From Agrobacterium albertimagni AOL15 (GTDB taxonomy: Bacteria > Pseudomonadota > Alphaproteobacteria > Rhizobiales > Rhizobiaceae), in assembly GCF_000300855.1 (NCBI RefSeq), contig NZ_ALJF01000010.1, positions 124,001 through 188,000 of the forward strand: a stretch of DNA of 64,000 nt, in the 5' to 3' direction. Of this stretch, positions 1 to 8,812 are shown in pieces (the stretch's first letter is position 1; every line of letters starts with the position of its first letter). Below the pieces are notes generated by a model. It was not told the DNA's origin and ran no database searches. It saw only the letters and a program-made list of their open reading frames with translations. The position numbers and the translations under genes were made by a program.

Positions 1-159
1 CCCGGTGTCAGTTGGGAACATGTCTCCGCTGATCTGCGCGAGAAGTTCGCCGACATTATCCCGAACAGCATTCCGACCTTCCCGGCTGGCGCCTGGGAAG
101 TTGCGGTCAATGACGGCTGGTACCGCAACGTCGCGCCGACCATCGACCGGAAGTCGTGA
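1..159 (+). CDS. ABC transporter substrate-binding protein, C-terminal fragment
   Basis: Reading frame 1 is open from the window edge to a TGA at 157-159, giving the last 52 residues of a protein. The tail ends in a Trp/Tyr-containing segment (GAWEVAVNDGWYRNVAPT). Its stop overlaps the GTG start of the first permease gene, so by position it is the periplasmic binding protein of the ABC transporter that follows. The N-terminus and signal peptide lie outside the window, so the ligand cannot be read. The assignment rests on operon position and general resemblance to family-1 (iron/polyamine/phosphonate-type) binding proteins. Confidence 0.6.
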   Translation, partial: PGVSWEHVSADLREKFADIIPNSIPTFPAGAWEVAVNDGWYRNVAPTIDRKS

Positions 160-1034
160 GTTCAGGCGTGACATCGTCTGCGATATCCAGAACCATGGCG
201 GGCAGGGGGCTTGTTGGCCTCCTGCTCGTCGCCTTGCCGGTTTCGCTCGTCGGATGGCTGGTCATCTGGCCGATCATCAGTGCCGTCCTGCGCACGGTGT
301 GGCGGACGTCGCCGGATGGTGAGGCGGGCTTCGACCTGTCGAGCTATATCTTCTTCTTTTCCGACGCCTACAGTCTCAACAATCTCAGCCTGACACTCTG
401 GACCACGGCGGTTTGTGCCTTGCTGCTCCTGGTCGTGTCGCTTCCGATCGCGCTTTATCTGCGCTTTGCCCGAGGCGGCATCTCCTCCTATGTGCAGGCG
501 CTCGCGATTTTGCCGATGTTCGTGCCGTCGATCATTCTCGCCTATGCCCTGATCCGCGTGCTCGGGCCGAACGGCATGGTCGACCTGCTTTTGAACTTCG
601 CCGGCCTGCCGAAATTGAGAACACCGTATCTCACGCCCTGGGGGCCGGTGATCGGCTTGGTCTGGGACAATATTCCGCTGACGGTGCTGATCCTGCTCTC
701 GGGTCTCGGCTCGGTGAGCAACATGGCGATCGAGGCGGCGCGTGATGTCGGCGCAAGCCGGCTTCGGGTTCTCCGGCACATCATATTGCCGCAGATCACC
801 AATTCCATTCTGGTGGCACTGTCCTTTGCCGTGCTCGGCATCTTCTCCGCCTTCACGCTGCCCTATCTGCTGGGGCCTGCCTCGCCGGAGATGATGGGAC
901 CCTTCATGCAGCGAACGTTCAGGGATCTGAATGACCCCGTCAGCGCCATTACCCAGGCTGTGATCACCTTCGGCTTCTGCATCGTCTTTGGCCTGTTCTA
1001 CGTGCGCTCCGTCGCCCGCAACCAGGGGAGATGA
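156..1034 (+). CDS. ABC transporter permease (first of two)
   Basis: A 292-residue inner-membrane permease with about six hydrophobic segments. The binding-protein-dependent transport signature (EAA loop) is visible near residues 190-215 as EAARDVGASRLRVLRHIILPQ, the site that docks on the ATPase. The GTG at 156 overlaps the upstream TGA (GTGA), which supports this start; an ATG at 195 is the alternative. Its 3' end overlaps the next permease by ATGA. It belongs to the FbpB/PotB/PhnU-like group that works with family-1 binding proteins. The substrate is not readable from the permease alone; the enzymes downstream suggest a phosphodiester. Confidence 0.85.
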   Translation: MSSGVTSSAISRTMAGRGLVGLLLVALPVSLVGWLVIWPIISAVLRTVWRTSPDGEAGFDLSSYIFFFSDAYSLNNLSLTLWTTAVCALLLLVVSLPIALYLRFARGGISSYVQALAILPMFVPSIILAYALIRVLGPNGMVDLLLNFAGLPKLRTPYLTPWGPVIGLVWDNIPLTVLILLSGLGSVSNMAIEAARDVGASRLRVLRHIILPQITNSILVALSFAVLGIFSAFTLPYLLGPASPEMMGPFMQRTFRDLNDPVSAITQAVITFGFCIVFGLFYVRSVARNQGR

Positions 1035-1864
1035 GGCCCATGAACCTACCCATTGCCCCACCACGCCGGATCGATGGCACTGGCATCCTGCTTGCGCTCG
1101 TGCTTTCGATCGTCGTCGTCCTGCCTTTGCTTGTGGTCGGCGTCTGGGCCTTTACCGAGGTCTGGCGCTATCCCAACGTCCTGCCGCAGCAATTCGGTCT
1201 GCGGTTCTGGGAGCAGACGCTGAACCGCGCGGACGTGTGGAACGCGCTATGGCTGAGCCTGACGCTCTCGGCCGTGGTGACGCTTGCCTCCGCGGTCATC
1301 TGCCTGCCGGCGGCTTATGCCTTTGCGCGGATGCGCTTTCCCGGTCGTGACCTCTTGTTCTTCTCGTTCCTCGCAGGCCATGCCTTCCCGAAATTCGGTC
1401 TCCTCGTCGCCATCGCCGCGATCTTTCTGCAGCTCGACCTGATCGGCACTTTCTGGGGTGTGGCGCTTATCCAGCTCGTCAACACGCTGATGTTCATGAT
1501 CTGGATCCCGGTTGCGGCCTTCCAGGCCGTTGATCGTCGCATGGAAGAGGCCGCCCGCGACGTGGGTGCCGGCCCGTTCCGTGTCTTCTGGTCGATCACC
1601 TTGCCCCAGGCCGCGCCGACAATTGCGGCGGCCCTTCTCCTGACATTCGTCGGCACATTCTACGAGACGGAAGGCGCCTGGCTGATCGGCGCGCCGGGCA
1701 TCCGCACCATGCCCGTGCTGATGATCAGTTTCATCAACAACCAGATGGTCATCCAGTTCGGTGCGGTCCTGTCCGTCATGCTCTGGGTCCCGTCCTTCAT
1801 CGCCCTGATGTTCGCCCGCCGGGTGATCGGCGGCAACGCCTTTGCCAAGGGTTTTGGGGGATGA
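1031..1864 (+). CDS. ABC transporter permease (second of two)
   Basis: A 277-residue permease with six predicted transmembrane segments and an EAA loop (EEAARDVGAGPFRVFWSITLPQ) around residues 175-197. The ATG at 1031 overlaps the stop of the preceding permease; a second ATG at 1040 is also possible. Together with the 156-1034 product it would form the heterodimeric membrane channel. The tight spacing and same direction place it in the operon that continues with the ATPase, the phosphodiesterase and the phosphatase. Confidence 0.87.
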   Translation: MRPMNLPIAPPRRIDGTGILLALVLSIVVVLPLLVVGVWAFTEVWRYPNVLPQQFGLRFWEQTLNRADVWNALWLSLTLSAVVTLASAVICLPAAYAFARMRFPGRDLLFFSFLAGHAFPKFGLLVAIAAIFLQLDLIGTFWGVALIQLVNTLMFMIWIPVAAFQAVDRRMEEAARDVGAGPFRVFWSITLPQAAPTIAAALLLTFVGTFYETEGAWLIGAPGIRTMPVLMISFINNQMVIQFGAVLSVMLWVPSFIALMFARRVIGGNAFAKGFGG

Positions 1865-1889
1865 ACAACAGCCTCACAGGAATACCAAG

Positions 1890-2936
1890 ATGTCCAAACT
1901 GAGCATACGGGCGGTCTCCAAGGTCTTCGGGGCCGGAACCACCGCCGTCGACAGCGTCTCGCTCGATGTGGCGGATGGCGAGCTGGTCTGCCTGCTCGGC
2001 CCTTCCGGTTCCGGCAAGTCGACCTTGCTGCGCCTGGTGGGCGGCTTTGAGCAGCCGACATCGGGAACGATCGCGATCGACGGTCAGGACGTGACGCGTC
2101 TGCCGCCGGAGCAGCGTCCGACAGGCATGGTGTTCCAGAGCCATGCGCTCTGGTCGCATATGAACGTTTTCAACAACCTCGCCTTCGGCCTCAAGCTCCG
2201 CAAGCGTCCGGCTGCCGAGATCCGTGACAGGGTCGAGGGCGTGCTCGAGCTGGTCGGCCTGAAGGGCTACGACCGACGCATGACCAACGAGCTCTCAGGC
2301 GGCCAGCAGCAGCGCGTCGCACTCGCACGCTCTCTCATTCTCGAGCCGAAGATCCTGCTGCTGGACGAGCCCTTCGCAAGCCTCGACCAGCACCTTCGGG
2401 AGCGGTTGCGCGAAGAGGTGCGCGACATCCAGCTTCGCCTGAAGATCACGACGCTCTTCGTCACCCACGGGCAGGACGAGGCGCTCTCCATGGCGGACCG
2501 GATCGTGGTCATGCAAAATGGCAGGACCGAGCAGGCCGATCGGCCGGAGATCATCTACCGTGATCCGCAAACACCGTTTGTTGCTGGCTTCATCGGCACG
2601 ATGAACTTCGTCGACGGTAGGGTCGAGAACGGCCGTTTCGTGCATCCCGACCTGTCTGTCGACATGCCCGTCTCGGATGGCCCGGTCACTCTGGCCGTGA
2701 GGCCGGAGGCACTTGACCTGGTCAGCACGCAAGACGGCGCGGCAGTCGTCCACCGCGTCACCGATTTCGGAACCCATGGTCTCGTCGATCTGCATCTCTC
2801 CGATGGCACCCGGCTCAAATCCCTGGTGCGCAGCCCCGAACCCTTCCGTTCCGGCCACGCGGTGGATCTGCGCCCTCGCGCCTTTGCCGCCTTCCGCGAC
2901 AACGTCAAACTCTACCGGTCCTCCGATGCAGCCTGA
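1890..2936 (+). CDS. ABC transporter ATP-binding protein
   Basis: A 348-residue ATPase with Walker A GPSGSGKST, signature LSGGQQQRVALARS, Walker B ILLLDEP, a D-loop (SLDQ) and the switch histidine in FVTHGQDEA. A C-terminal TOBE-like region (about residues 250-348) is typical of the PotA/FbpC/UgpC class. The ATG at 1890 is preferred because the protein then begins MSKLSIRAVSK, a normal first strand of the fold; a TTG farther upstream would add residues that lie over the permease end. It energises the two permeases upstream. Confidence 0.9.
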   Translation: MSKLSIRAVSKVFGAGTTAVDSVSLDVADGELVCLLGPSGSGKSTLLRLVGGFEQPTSGTIAIDGQDVTRLPPEQRPTGMVFQSHALWSHMNVFNNLAFGLKLRKRPAAEIRDRVEGVLELVGLKGYDRRMTNELSGGQQQRVALARSLILEPKILLLDEPFASLDQHLRERLREEVRDIQLRLKITTLFVTHGQDEALSMADRIVVMQNGRTEQADRPEIIYRDPQTPFVAGFIGTMNFVDGRVENGRFVHPDLSVDMPVSDGPVTLAVRPEALDLVSTQDGAAVVHRVTDFGTHGLVDLHLSDGTRLKSLVRSPEPFRSGHAVDLRPRAFAAFRDNVKLYRSSDAA

Positions 2937-3774
2937 TCCGATCTTCATCGACCACCAAGGCCAGCGGACCCTCATCAAGTGGCACCGGGCGCGGAGAAAG
3001 GCGTCCGACGCCGAATTCACTCCGACCCGCATCCTCGACGCCATGCGTCTCGGCGCAAGTGTCGAGGTGGATCTCGTGGTCCATGCCGACAAGGGTTTTG
3101 CGATCCTGCATGATCTCAAACTCGATCACGGGACCACCGGATCCGGCCTGGTCTGCGAGACATCAGCCGAAACGCTGCGCCAGCTTTTCCTGCGCGGCAA
3201 TGACGGGGAGCCGATCGCTGACCGGGTGATGTTGCTCGAGGATCTCTGTGACCTTCTAGCTGCAAACCCTGCCCATCCCGATGCCCTGCTGCAACTCGAC
3301 TACAAGGAAGACCTGTCGCGCCTGTCGCCGGCCGTCATCGCCAATTTCGCGGCGACCGTCTCCAAGGTGGCGCATACGATGATCCTTTCGGGTGGCGATA
3401 GCGCCGCCGTCGCATCCCTGGCTGCCGCCACGCCGGGACTCAGAACCGGCTACGACCCGACCTATGTCGGCGTGCTCGACGACCTGCAATCCGGGGAGGA
3501 CTTCTTGCGCTTTATCGCAGCTGCCCTGAAGACGACACCGGAAGCGGCGATGATCTATCTCGAGTACGAGCTCATTCTGGCGGCGGATGCAGCGGGCGTC
3601 GATCTCATCGGCGCCGTCCACGACGACAACCGGCATGTCGACGCCTGGACGATCCGGGCGATCACGCCTGTCACGCTTGCAAAGGTCCGCCGTCTCCTCG
3701 ACCTGCGGGTCGATCAGATCACCACGGATGACCCCGAGGGTCTCCTTCTTGCATTGGCCGAAGGAGCCGCTTGA
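2926..3774 (+). CDS. Cytoplasmic glycerophosphodiester phosphodiesterase family protein
   Basis: A 282-residue GDPD-family TIM-barrel protein. The metal and catalytic residues are recognisable: His20 (WHR), Glu47 and Asp49 (VEVD) and His62-Asp63 (ILHD). The usual HRG is HRA here, and the following PEN element is not conserved. No signal peptide is seen, so the substrate must be imported. The ATG at 2926 overlaps the ATPase stop by 11 bp. The family hydrolyses glycerophosphodiesters to glycerol-3-phosphate and an alcohol. Placed between an ABC transporter and an IMPase-type phosphatase, it points to intracellular breakdown of an imported phosphodiester; this pathway is inferred. Confidence 0.85.
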   Translation: MQPDPIFIDHQGQRTLIKWHRARRKASDAEFTPTRILDAMRLGASVEVDLVVHADKGFAILHDLKLDHGTTGSGLVCETSAETLRQLFLRGNDGEPIADRVMLLEDLCDLLAANPAHPDALLQLDYKEDLSRLSPAVIANFAATVSKVAHTMILSGGDSAAVASLAAATPGLRTGYDPTYVGVLDDLQSGEDFLRFIAAALKTTPEAAMIYLEYELILAADAAGVDLIGAVHDDNRHVDAWTIRAITPVTLAKVRRLLDLRVDQITTDDPEGLLLALAEGAA

Positions 3775-4580
3775 TGTCCATCGATCCCGCAATCGTTCTG
3801 GCCGACATGATCGAGGCCGCGCGGCGCGCCGGCGCGCTGACGCTCGAGCATTTTCATCGCAGGGAGACGCTTGAAATCGGCGTCAAGGGACCGGGCGATT
3901 TCGTCAGCATTGCTGACGAGCAGTCCGAGACCCTGATCCGCGATTACCTGCTTACCCGTTATCCCGACTGGAGCCTGAGCGGGGAGGAGTTCCCCCCGGT
4001 CAAGGGCGTGGATGACACCTACCGCTTTCTCGTCGACCCGATCGACGGAACCACCAATTTCCTCTGGGGTCTCGACTACACGATCACGATCGCCTTGCGG
4101 CGGGCCGGCGAGACGATCTGTGGCCTCATCTACAATCCGGTGACGGACGAGATGTTCACGGCCCAGAAGGGGCAGGGTGCTCATCTCAACGGCAGGCGGC
4201 TCGAAATGCGCGACAGCGCCGATGTCAGCCAGATGGTGGTCGGAACCGGCCTTCCCACCCCGAACCTCTCGATGCATCCCGGCGCCTATGCGCGACTGGA
4301 TGCGATCCGTGCACCGATCGGTGCTGTCCGCGTTCTCGGCAGTGCCGCCAATTGTTGCGCCTATGTCGCCTGCGGTCGTTTCACCGGTTACTTCGAGCAG
4401 ACCGGTTTCGTCGATACGGCAGCCGGCATTCTCCTGGTGGAAGAAGCCGGCGGGGTCGTGACCGACTGGTGGGGGCGGGGACCGGAGTATTTCGAGAAAT
4501 CCGGTTTGCTGATCGTCGCCAATCCCGGCACGCACGGGTTTCTGCTCAGCCACCTGTCGAAGGTCGAACGGCCGGACTGA
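3774..4580 (+). CDS. Inositol monophosphatase family protein
   Basis: A 268-residue Mg2+-dependent, Li+-sensitive-type phosphatase. Family motifs seen are GEE (70-72), DPIDGTTNF (88-96, metal ligands) and a C-terminal DTAAG block in which the usual Trp before Asp is Val. The ATG at 3774 overlaps the GDPD stop (TGATG), so translation is probably coupled. The family includes inositol-1-phosphatase, histidinol-phosphatase and nucleotide bisphosphatases. Next to a GDPD and a transporter, dephosphorylation of a phosphomonoester derived from the imported diester is the simplest reading, but the substrate is not shown by the sequence. Confidence 0.87.
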   Translation: MSIDPAIVLADMIEAARRAGALTLEHFHRRETLEIGVKGPGDFVSIADEQSETLIRDYLLTRYPDWSLSGEEFPPVKGVDDTYRFLVDPIDGTTNFLWGLDYTITIALRRAGETICGLIYNPVTDEMFTAQKGQGAHLNGRRLEMRDSADVSQMVVGTGLPTPNLSMHPGAYARLDAIRAPIGAVRVLGSAANCCAYVACGRFTGYFEQTGFVDTAAGILLVEEAGGVVTDWWGRGPEYFEKSGLLIVANPGTHGFLLSHLSKVERPD

Positions 4581-4673
4581 GCTTCAGACAAAGGCACGGC
4601 GCCCCCTGCGTTCTCCCGTAGGGCTCTCAAGCTGATCACGGACATATGATTGTGGCACACGGCTCCTTGTAAG

Positions 4674-4694
4674 GCGCCGCCGGATTGGCGGCGC
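4674..4694 (+). terminator. GC-rich hairpin after the ABC-GDPD-IMPase operon
   Basis: Perfect 8-bp arms GCGCCGCC / GGCGGCGC enclose a 5-nt loop about 95 bp beyond the phosphatase stop. No T-run follows, so this may be a 3'-end stabilising or Rho-dependent stem rather than a full intrinsic terminator. Confidence 0.4.
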
Positions 4695-4789
4695 AGCCTT
4701 GGCGCGCCGACTAAACACAAGAACCTCGCCTGTTTCCGGGAGCGCCGCGCAAGGTGGCTGAAGGCAAAAACCTTTGGCGCATCCGTGAC

Positions 4790-4811
4790 TTGTTTCAATC
4801 CTGTCACAAAA
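4790..4811 (+). promoter_or_regulatory. Candidate Pho box upstream of phnD
   Basis: TTGTTTC-AATC-CTGTCAC-AAAA lies about 70 bp before the phnD start. Against the PhoB consensus of two CTGTCAT repeats separated by 4 nt, the second half matches 6 of 7 and the first half about 3 of 7, with the correct 4-nt spacer. The start of the ugpB leader contains the same CTGTCACAA on its coding strand. Inference from a remembered consensus. Confidence 0.45.
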
Positions 4812-4878
4812 CCTTTGCGGAAATGTCGAATAAGGCTGCGGACACTTGGACCGAACAATGCCCAATCTGGAGATTGCC

Positions 4879-5832
4879 ATGAAGAAGCTTATCGCAGCCC
4901 TCGCCATTTCGGTGGCCTTCACCCTGCCGGCCCATGCCGAATTCAAGCTGGACGCCCGCTACGCCGATGCAGATGGCGATATGGTTGCCGATATCCCGAC
5001 CGATGCAAGCCAGCTCGTCGATCCCGACACGCTGGTCTTTGCTTACACGCCGGTTGAAGATCCGGCCGTTTATGCCGATGTCTGGAAGGGCTTCCTCGAC
5101 CACCTCGCCGAAAAGACCGGCAAGAAGGTTCAGTTCTTCCCCGTCCAGGAGAATGCCGCTCAGATCGAAGCCATGCGCGCTGGTCGTCTGCATGTCTCCG
5201 GCTTCAACACCGGCTCGAACCCGATCGCCGTCGCCTGTGCCGGCTTCCGCCCCTTTGCCATGATGGCGTCGAAGGAAGGTGAGTTCGGCTACGAGATGGA
5301 AATCATCACCTATCCGGGCTCCGGCGTCGAAAAGATCGAAGACCTCAAGGGCAAGAAGCTCGCTTTCACCTCCGAGACCTCTAATTCCGGTTTCAAGGCG
5401 CCGTCGGCGCTTCTGAAGTCTGAATACAAGCTGGAAGCCGGTACCGATTTCGAACCGGTCTTCTCCGGCAAGCACGACAACTCCGTGCTCGGCGTCGCCA
5501 ACAAGGACTATCCGGCGGCAGCCGTCGCCAACTCCGTCATGAATCGCATGATTGCCCGTGACGTCGTCAAGGCAGACCAGATCGTCTCGATCTTCAAGTC
5601 ACAGACCTTCCCGACCACCGGTTACGGTGTTGCCCACAACCTGACGCCGGAACTGCAGGAAAAGATCAAGGACGCCTTCTTCTCGTTCAACTGGGAAGGT
5701 TCGGCACTCCTGAAGGAGTTCGAAACCTCCGAGCCGCCGCAGGAAAGCTTCATCCCGATCTCCTTCAAGGACAACTGGGCGGTCATCCGCCAGATCGACG
5801 AAGCCAACGGCGTTTCCTACGAGTGCAAGTAA
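4879..5832 (+). CDS. phnD: Phosphonate/phosphate ABC transporter substrate-binding protein
   Basis: A 317-residue periplasmic protein with a clear signal peptide (MKKLIAALAISVAFTLPAHA). The ATG at 4879 is chosen because it follows a GGAG ribosome site and starts the signal peptide; the ATG at 4858 would prepend non-signal residues. The PhnD ligand-binding loop is seen as FTSETSNSGFKAPSALL (the SxTSxSG phosphate/phosphonate pocket). It is the first gene of phnD-phnC-phnE-phnE. A strong hairpin separates it from phnC, which would favour excess binding protein. Rhizobial homologues (PhoCDET) take up phosphate as well as phosphonates, so the ligand could be either. Confidence 0.92.
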   Translation: MKKLIAALAISVAFTLPAHAEFKLDARYADADGDMVADIPTDASQLVDPDTLVFAYTPVEDPAVYADVWKGFLDHLAEKTGKKVQFFPVQENAAQIEAMRAGRLHVSGFNTGSNPIAVACAGFRPFAMMASKEGEFGYEMEIITYPGSGVEKIEDLKGKKLAFTSETSNSGFKAPSALLKSEYKLEAGTDFEPVFSGKHDNSVLGVANKDYPAAAVANSVMNRMIARDVVKADQIVSIFKSQTFPTTGYGVAHNLTPELQEKIKDAFFSFNWEGSALLKEFETSEPPQESFIPISFKDNWAVIRQIDEANGVSYECK

Positions 5833-5847
5833 GCGCTTAGCCGTGCC

Positions 5848-5890
5848 AGGCACCGACCCTTGCCCAAGGGTCGGTGCCTTTCCTGTTTTT
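5848..5890 (+). terminator. Strong hairpin with T-run between phnD and phnC (partial terminator)
   Basis: A perfect 14-bp stem AGGCACCGACCCTT / AAGGGTCGGTGCCT with loop GCCC (5848-5879) is followed by TTCCTGTTTTT. It sits inside the operon, 18 bp before phnC. Read-through must occur for transporter function, so it probably trims or protects phnD mRNA. Confidence 0.8.
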
Positions 5891-5907
5891 GAAATGGAGA
5901 ATGCCGG

Positions 5908-6747
5908 ATGCTCAGGATTCAGGGACTGACCAAGACCTACAGGACCGGGGATAAGGCCCTGAAAGGCGTCACGCTCGAAGTGCCGGCCGGCCAGGTCGTC
6001 GGGCTGATCGGTCCGTCGGGCGCCGGCAAGTCGAGCCTGATCCGCTGCATCAACAGGCTTATCGAGCCGAGCGAAGGTAAGGTGTTCCTGAACTCGCTCG
6101 ACGTCACCGGTCTGTCGCGCGGTGACCTCCGGCTCGCCCGTCGCCGCATCGGCATGATCTTCCAGGAATACGCTCTGGTCGAGCGGCTGACGGTCATGGA
6201 AAACGTGCTGTCCGGCCGGCTTGGCTATGTCCCCTTCTGGCGCAGCTTCTTTCGGCGCTATCCGGAAGAGTATGTCGCCAATGCCTTTGCCCTTCTCGAC
6301 CGCGTCGGCCTGACCGACCATGCCGACAAGCGCGCCGACGCGCTGTCCGGTGGCCAGCGCCAGCGTGTCGGCATTGCCCGCGCGCTCGAGCAGGACCCCG
6401 AGCTGCTGCTGATCGACGAGCCGACCGCATCGCTCGATCCGAAGACGTCGCGCCAGATCATGCGCCTGATCGTCGAGATCTGCCGGGAACGCGAGCTACC
6501 GGCGATCATCAACATTCATGACGTTCTCCTCGCACAAGCCTTCGTCGAGCGGATCATCGGTCTGCGGGCCGGTGAAGTCGTCTTTGACGGTCCGCCCGAA
6601 GCGCTGGACACCGCAGCCCTGACCCGCATCTATGGCGAGGAAGATTGGGACGCCATGCGCAAGCAGGCCTCCGACGATGCCGAGGAAGAACGTGCGGCCC
6701 ATGCGGAGCGTCTGCGCGCCGACGAGCGCATGGCAGGTGTCGTGTGA
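5908..6747 (+). CDS. phnC: Phosphonate/phosphate ABC transporter ATP-binding protein
   Basis: A 279-residue ATPase of the PhnC family. Walker [10 protein letters not shown], signature [15 protein letters not shown], Walker [13 protein letters not shown] and switch His in [10 protein letters not shown] are all present. PhnC-type Q-loop context ([26 protein letters not shown]) is also clear. The ATG at 5908 follows a GGAGA ribosome site. Its stop overlaps the GTG start of phnE1. It powers uptake through the two PhnE-type permeases downstream. Confidence 0.93.
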   Translation: MLRIQGLTKTYRTGDKALKGVTLEVPAGQVVGLIGPSGAGKSSLIRCINRLIEPSEGKVFLNSLDVTGLSRGDLRLARRRIGMIFQEYALVERLTVMENVLSGRLGYVPFWRSFFRRYPEEYVANAFALLDRVGLTDHADKRADALSGGQRQRVGIARALEQDPELLLIDEPTASLDPKTSRQIMRLIVEICRERELPAIINIHDVLLAQAFVERIIGLRAGEVVFDGPPEALDTAALTRIYGEEDWDAMRKQASDDAEEERAAHAERLRADERMAGVV

Positions 6748-7556
6748 CAGCCTCGGTTCGCACCTATCCGACGCAGTGGCGTCGGCCGCCCCTGTTCATC
6801 AAGGATCGGACCCTGCGCTGGTTCATCTACGGTGGGTTTCTGGTCTATCTGATCCTCGCCGCCTCGACGGTCGAGGTGAATTGGGCCCGCGCCTATGAAG
6901 GTCTCGACCGTGGCTGGCGTTTCCTCCAGGGCTTCCTGGTGCCGGACTTCACCTCGCGCTGGCGTGATATCGTGTCCGGGCTGCAGGAAAGCCTGACGAT
7001 GACGCTCTGCTCGACGATTGTCGGCATCCTGATCTCGATCCCGATCGGCGTCGGCGCGGCCCGCAACATGGCGCCGGCACCCGTCTATTATGTCTGCCGC
7101 TCGATCATCGCCGTATCGCGCGCCTTTCAGGAAATCATCATCGCCATTCTGCTGGTCACGATGTTCGGTTTCGGCCCCTTCGCCGGGTTCCTGACGCTCA
7201 CCTTCGCCACCATCGGCTTCATCGCCAAACTTCTCGCCGAAGACATCGAGGAGATCGACGAAGCCCAGGCCGAGGCCGTGCGCGCCACCGGTGCCTCCTG
7301 GCTGCAACTCGTCAACTACGCGGTCCAGCCTCAGGTCATGCCGCGCCTGATCGGCCTGTCGCTCTATCGTTTCGACATCAATTTCCGGGAATCGGCTGTT
7401 ATCGGCATCGTCGGTGCCGGCGGCATTGGCGCCACGCTCAACACCTCGATCGATCGATATGAATATGACAGCGCCGGCGCGGTACTGATCCTCATCATCG
7501 TCATCGTGATGCTCGCCGAATACGGCTCCGGCCTCATACGCAAACGGATCCAGTGA
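6744..7556 (+). CDS. phnE: Phosphonate/phosphate ABC transporter permease 1
   Basis: A 270-residue inner-membrane permease. A GTG at 6744 overlaps the phnC stop (GTGTGA) and gives an N-terminus [12 protein letters not shown]; longer versions would only run over phnC. The PhnE-type ATPase-docking loop is visible as [20 protein letters not shown], followed by the conserved [16 protein letters not shown] block. It pairs with the next gene to form the heteromeric channel. The stop overlaps the next start (TGATG). Confidence 0.92.
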   Translation: MTASVRTYPTQWRRPPLFIKDRTLRWFIYGGFLVYLILAASTVEVNWARAYEGLDRGWRFLQGFLVPDFTSRWRDIVSGLQESLTMTLCSTIVGILISIPIGVGAARNMAPAPVYYVCRSIIAVSRAFQEIIIAILLVTMFGFGPFAGFLTLTFATIGFIAKLLAEDIEEIDEAQAEAVRATGASWLQLVNYAVQPQVMPRLIGLSLYRFDINFRESAVIGIVGAGGIGATLNTSIDRYEYDSAGAVLILIIVIVMLAEYGSGLIRKRIQ

Positions 7557-8374
7557 TGCCCATTTCAACGAATTCCGACGGCCGCAAGGTCTGGCAGCAT
7601 CAGACGACCCGGGCTGAAATCCTGCAATGGGCCGGCTGGCTCGTGCTCGTTGCGCTGTTCATTTTCTGCTGGCAGGTGATGACCAAGGACACGATCTGGG
7701 CCTTTGTCTATGACGCGCCCAAGCAGGGCGGCGATCTCCTGGCTCGTGCCTTTCCGCCGCGCTTCGAATATCTGCCGGAACTGCTCGTGCCGCTCTGGGA
7801 CACGCTCAACATGGCAACGCTCGGCACGCTGGCCGGGACCATCATCGCCGTGCCGATCGCCTTTCTGGCTGCCAGCAACACCACGCCGAGCCGGGTCTTT
7901 GTCCGGCCGGTCGCCCTGTTCCTGATCGTTGCCTCGCGTTCGATCAATTCGCTGATCTGGGCCTTGTTGCTGGTCTCGATCCTCGGCCCCGGATTGCTGG
8001 CCGGCATCATCGCGATCGCGCTGCGGTCGATCGGTTTCGTCGGCAAGCTGCTTTATGAGGCGATCGAGGAAATCGACGAGAAACAGGTGGAGGCCGTCTC
8101 GGCCACGGGTGCAAGCGGGCTGCAGGTCATCGACTATGCGATCGTGCCGCAGGTCCTGCCGTCCTTCCTCGGCATCACCGTGTTTCGCTGGGACATCAAT
8201 ATCCGCGAATCCGCGATCCTCGGTCTGGTCGGCGCGGGTGGCCTTGGCCTCAAGCTGCAATCGTCGCTCAACATGCTCGCCTGGCCGCAGGTGACGATGA
8301 TTTTCATCGTCATTCTGGGAACGGTTGTCGTGTCGGAATGGGTCTCCGCCAAGGTGCGCAAGGCGATCACCTGA
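7556..8374 (+). CDS. phnE: Phosphonate/phosphate ABC transporter permease 2
   Basis: A 272-residue paralogue of the preceding permease, with the same docking loop (EAIEEIDEKQVEAVSATGAS) and C-terminal block (IRESAILGLVGAGGLG). The ATG at 7556 overlaps the upstream TGA and is preferred to the GTG at 7553. A paired PhnE arrangement is usual in rhizobial phosphate/phosphonate transporters. It is the last gene of the operon; an inverted repeat follows 42 bp downstream. Confidence 0.92.
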   Translation: MPISTNSDGRKVWQHQTTRAEILQWAGWLVLVALFIFCWQVMTKDTIWAFVYDAPKQGGDLLARAFPPRFEYLPELLVPLWDTLNMATLGTLAGTIIAVPIAFLAASNTTPSRVFVRPVALFLIVASRSINSLIWALLLVSILGPGLLAGIIAIALRSIGFVGKLLYEAIEEIDEKQVEAVSATGASGLQVIDYAIVPQVLPSFLGITVFRWDINIRESAILGLVGAGGLGLKLQSSLNMLAWPQVTMIFIVILGTVVVSEWVSAKVRKAIT

Positions 8375-8812
8375 TCCTTTGCGTGCTCCAGCGCAGCACC
8401 TGTACTCGTGAAGAGAGCCTGAGCCTCAGAGCAAGGCTCAGGCCTGAGTTGAGCCTGATGTATGTTCTAGAGGCGAAGGGCTGGATTCCCCCGGGGGGAT
8501 TTTCTGCTTGATCTTGAAGGCTTTTGCCGCAATATAGCCGCGATCAACCGGACCCGCGGCGCGGGTGGCTTCTCCGGGCGCCTATCCCCCGGCAACCAGC
8601 TAACTCCTGCACATATCTTTCCCGATATCACTGCCGCGAGTCTTCCGATTGGACCTTCCCAATGACCAAGACGGCCTGACCACGCCATAGAACGGACGTT
8701 GATGGCCGCGCGGCGCCTGCCGCGCCCACACGCTCACGATCCGTGCGCGCGACGTCACTCACCATTTCGATCTTGAACCCGCCGGTCGGACGGTCTCCCA
8801 GGCGTCACCGGC
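8375..8812. other. 438-bp intergenic region between phn and sulP
   Basis: Apart from the hairpin at 8417-8443 no coding potential or RNA gene is convincing. The GC-rich stretch just before the SulP gene contains short inverted repeats (GGCGC...GCGCC near 8713-8730). It presumably holds the sulP promoter, which I cannot place. Confidence 0.5.
8417..8443 (+). terminator. Hairpin after the phn operon
   Basis: Perfect 10-bp arms GCCTGAGCCT / AGGCTCAGGC enclose a 7-nt loop. A partial third copy (GAGCCTGA) follows at 8451-8458. There is no T-run; it probably marks the 3' end of the phn transcript. Confidence 0.5.
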
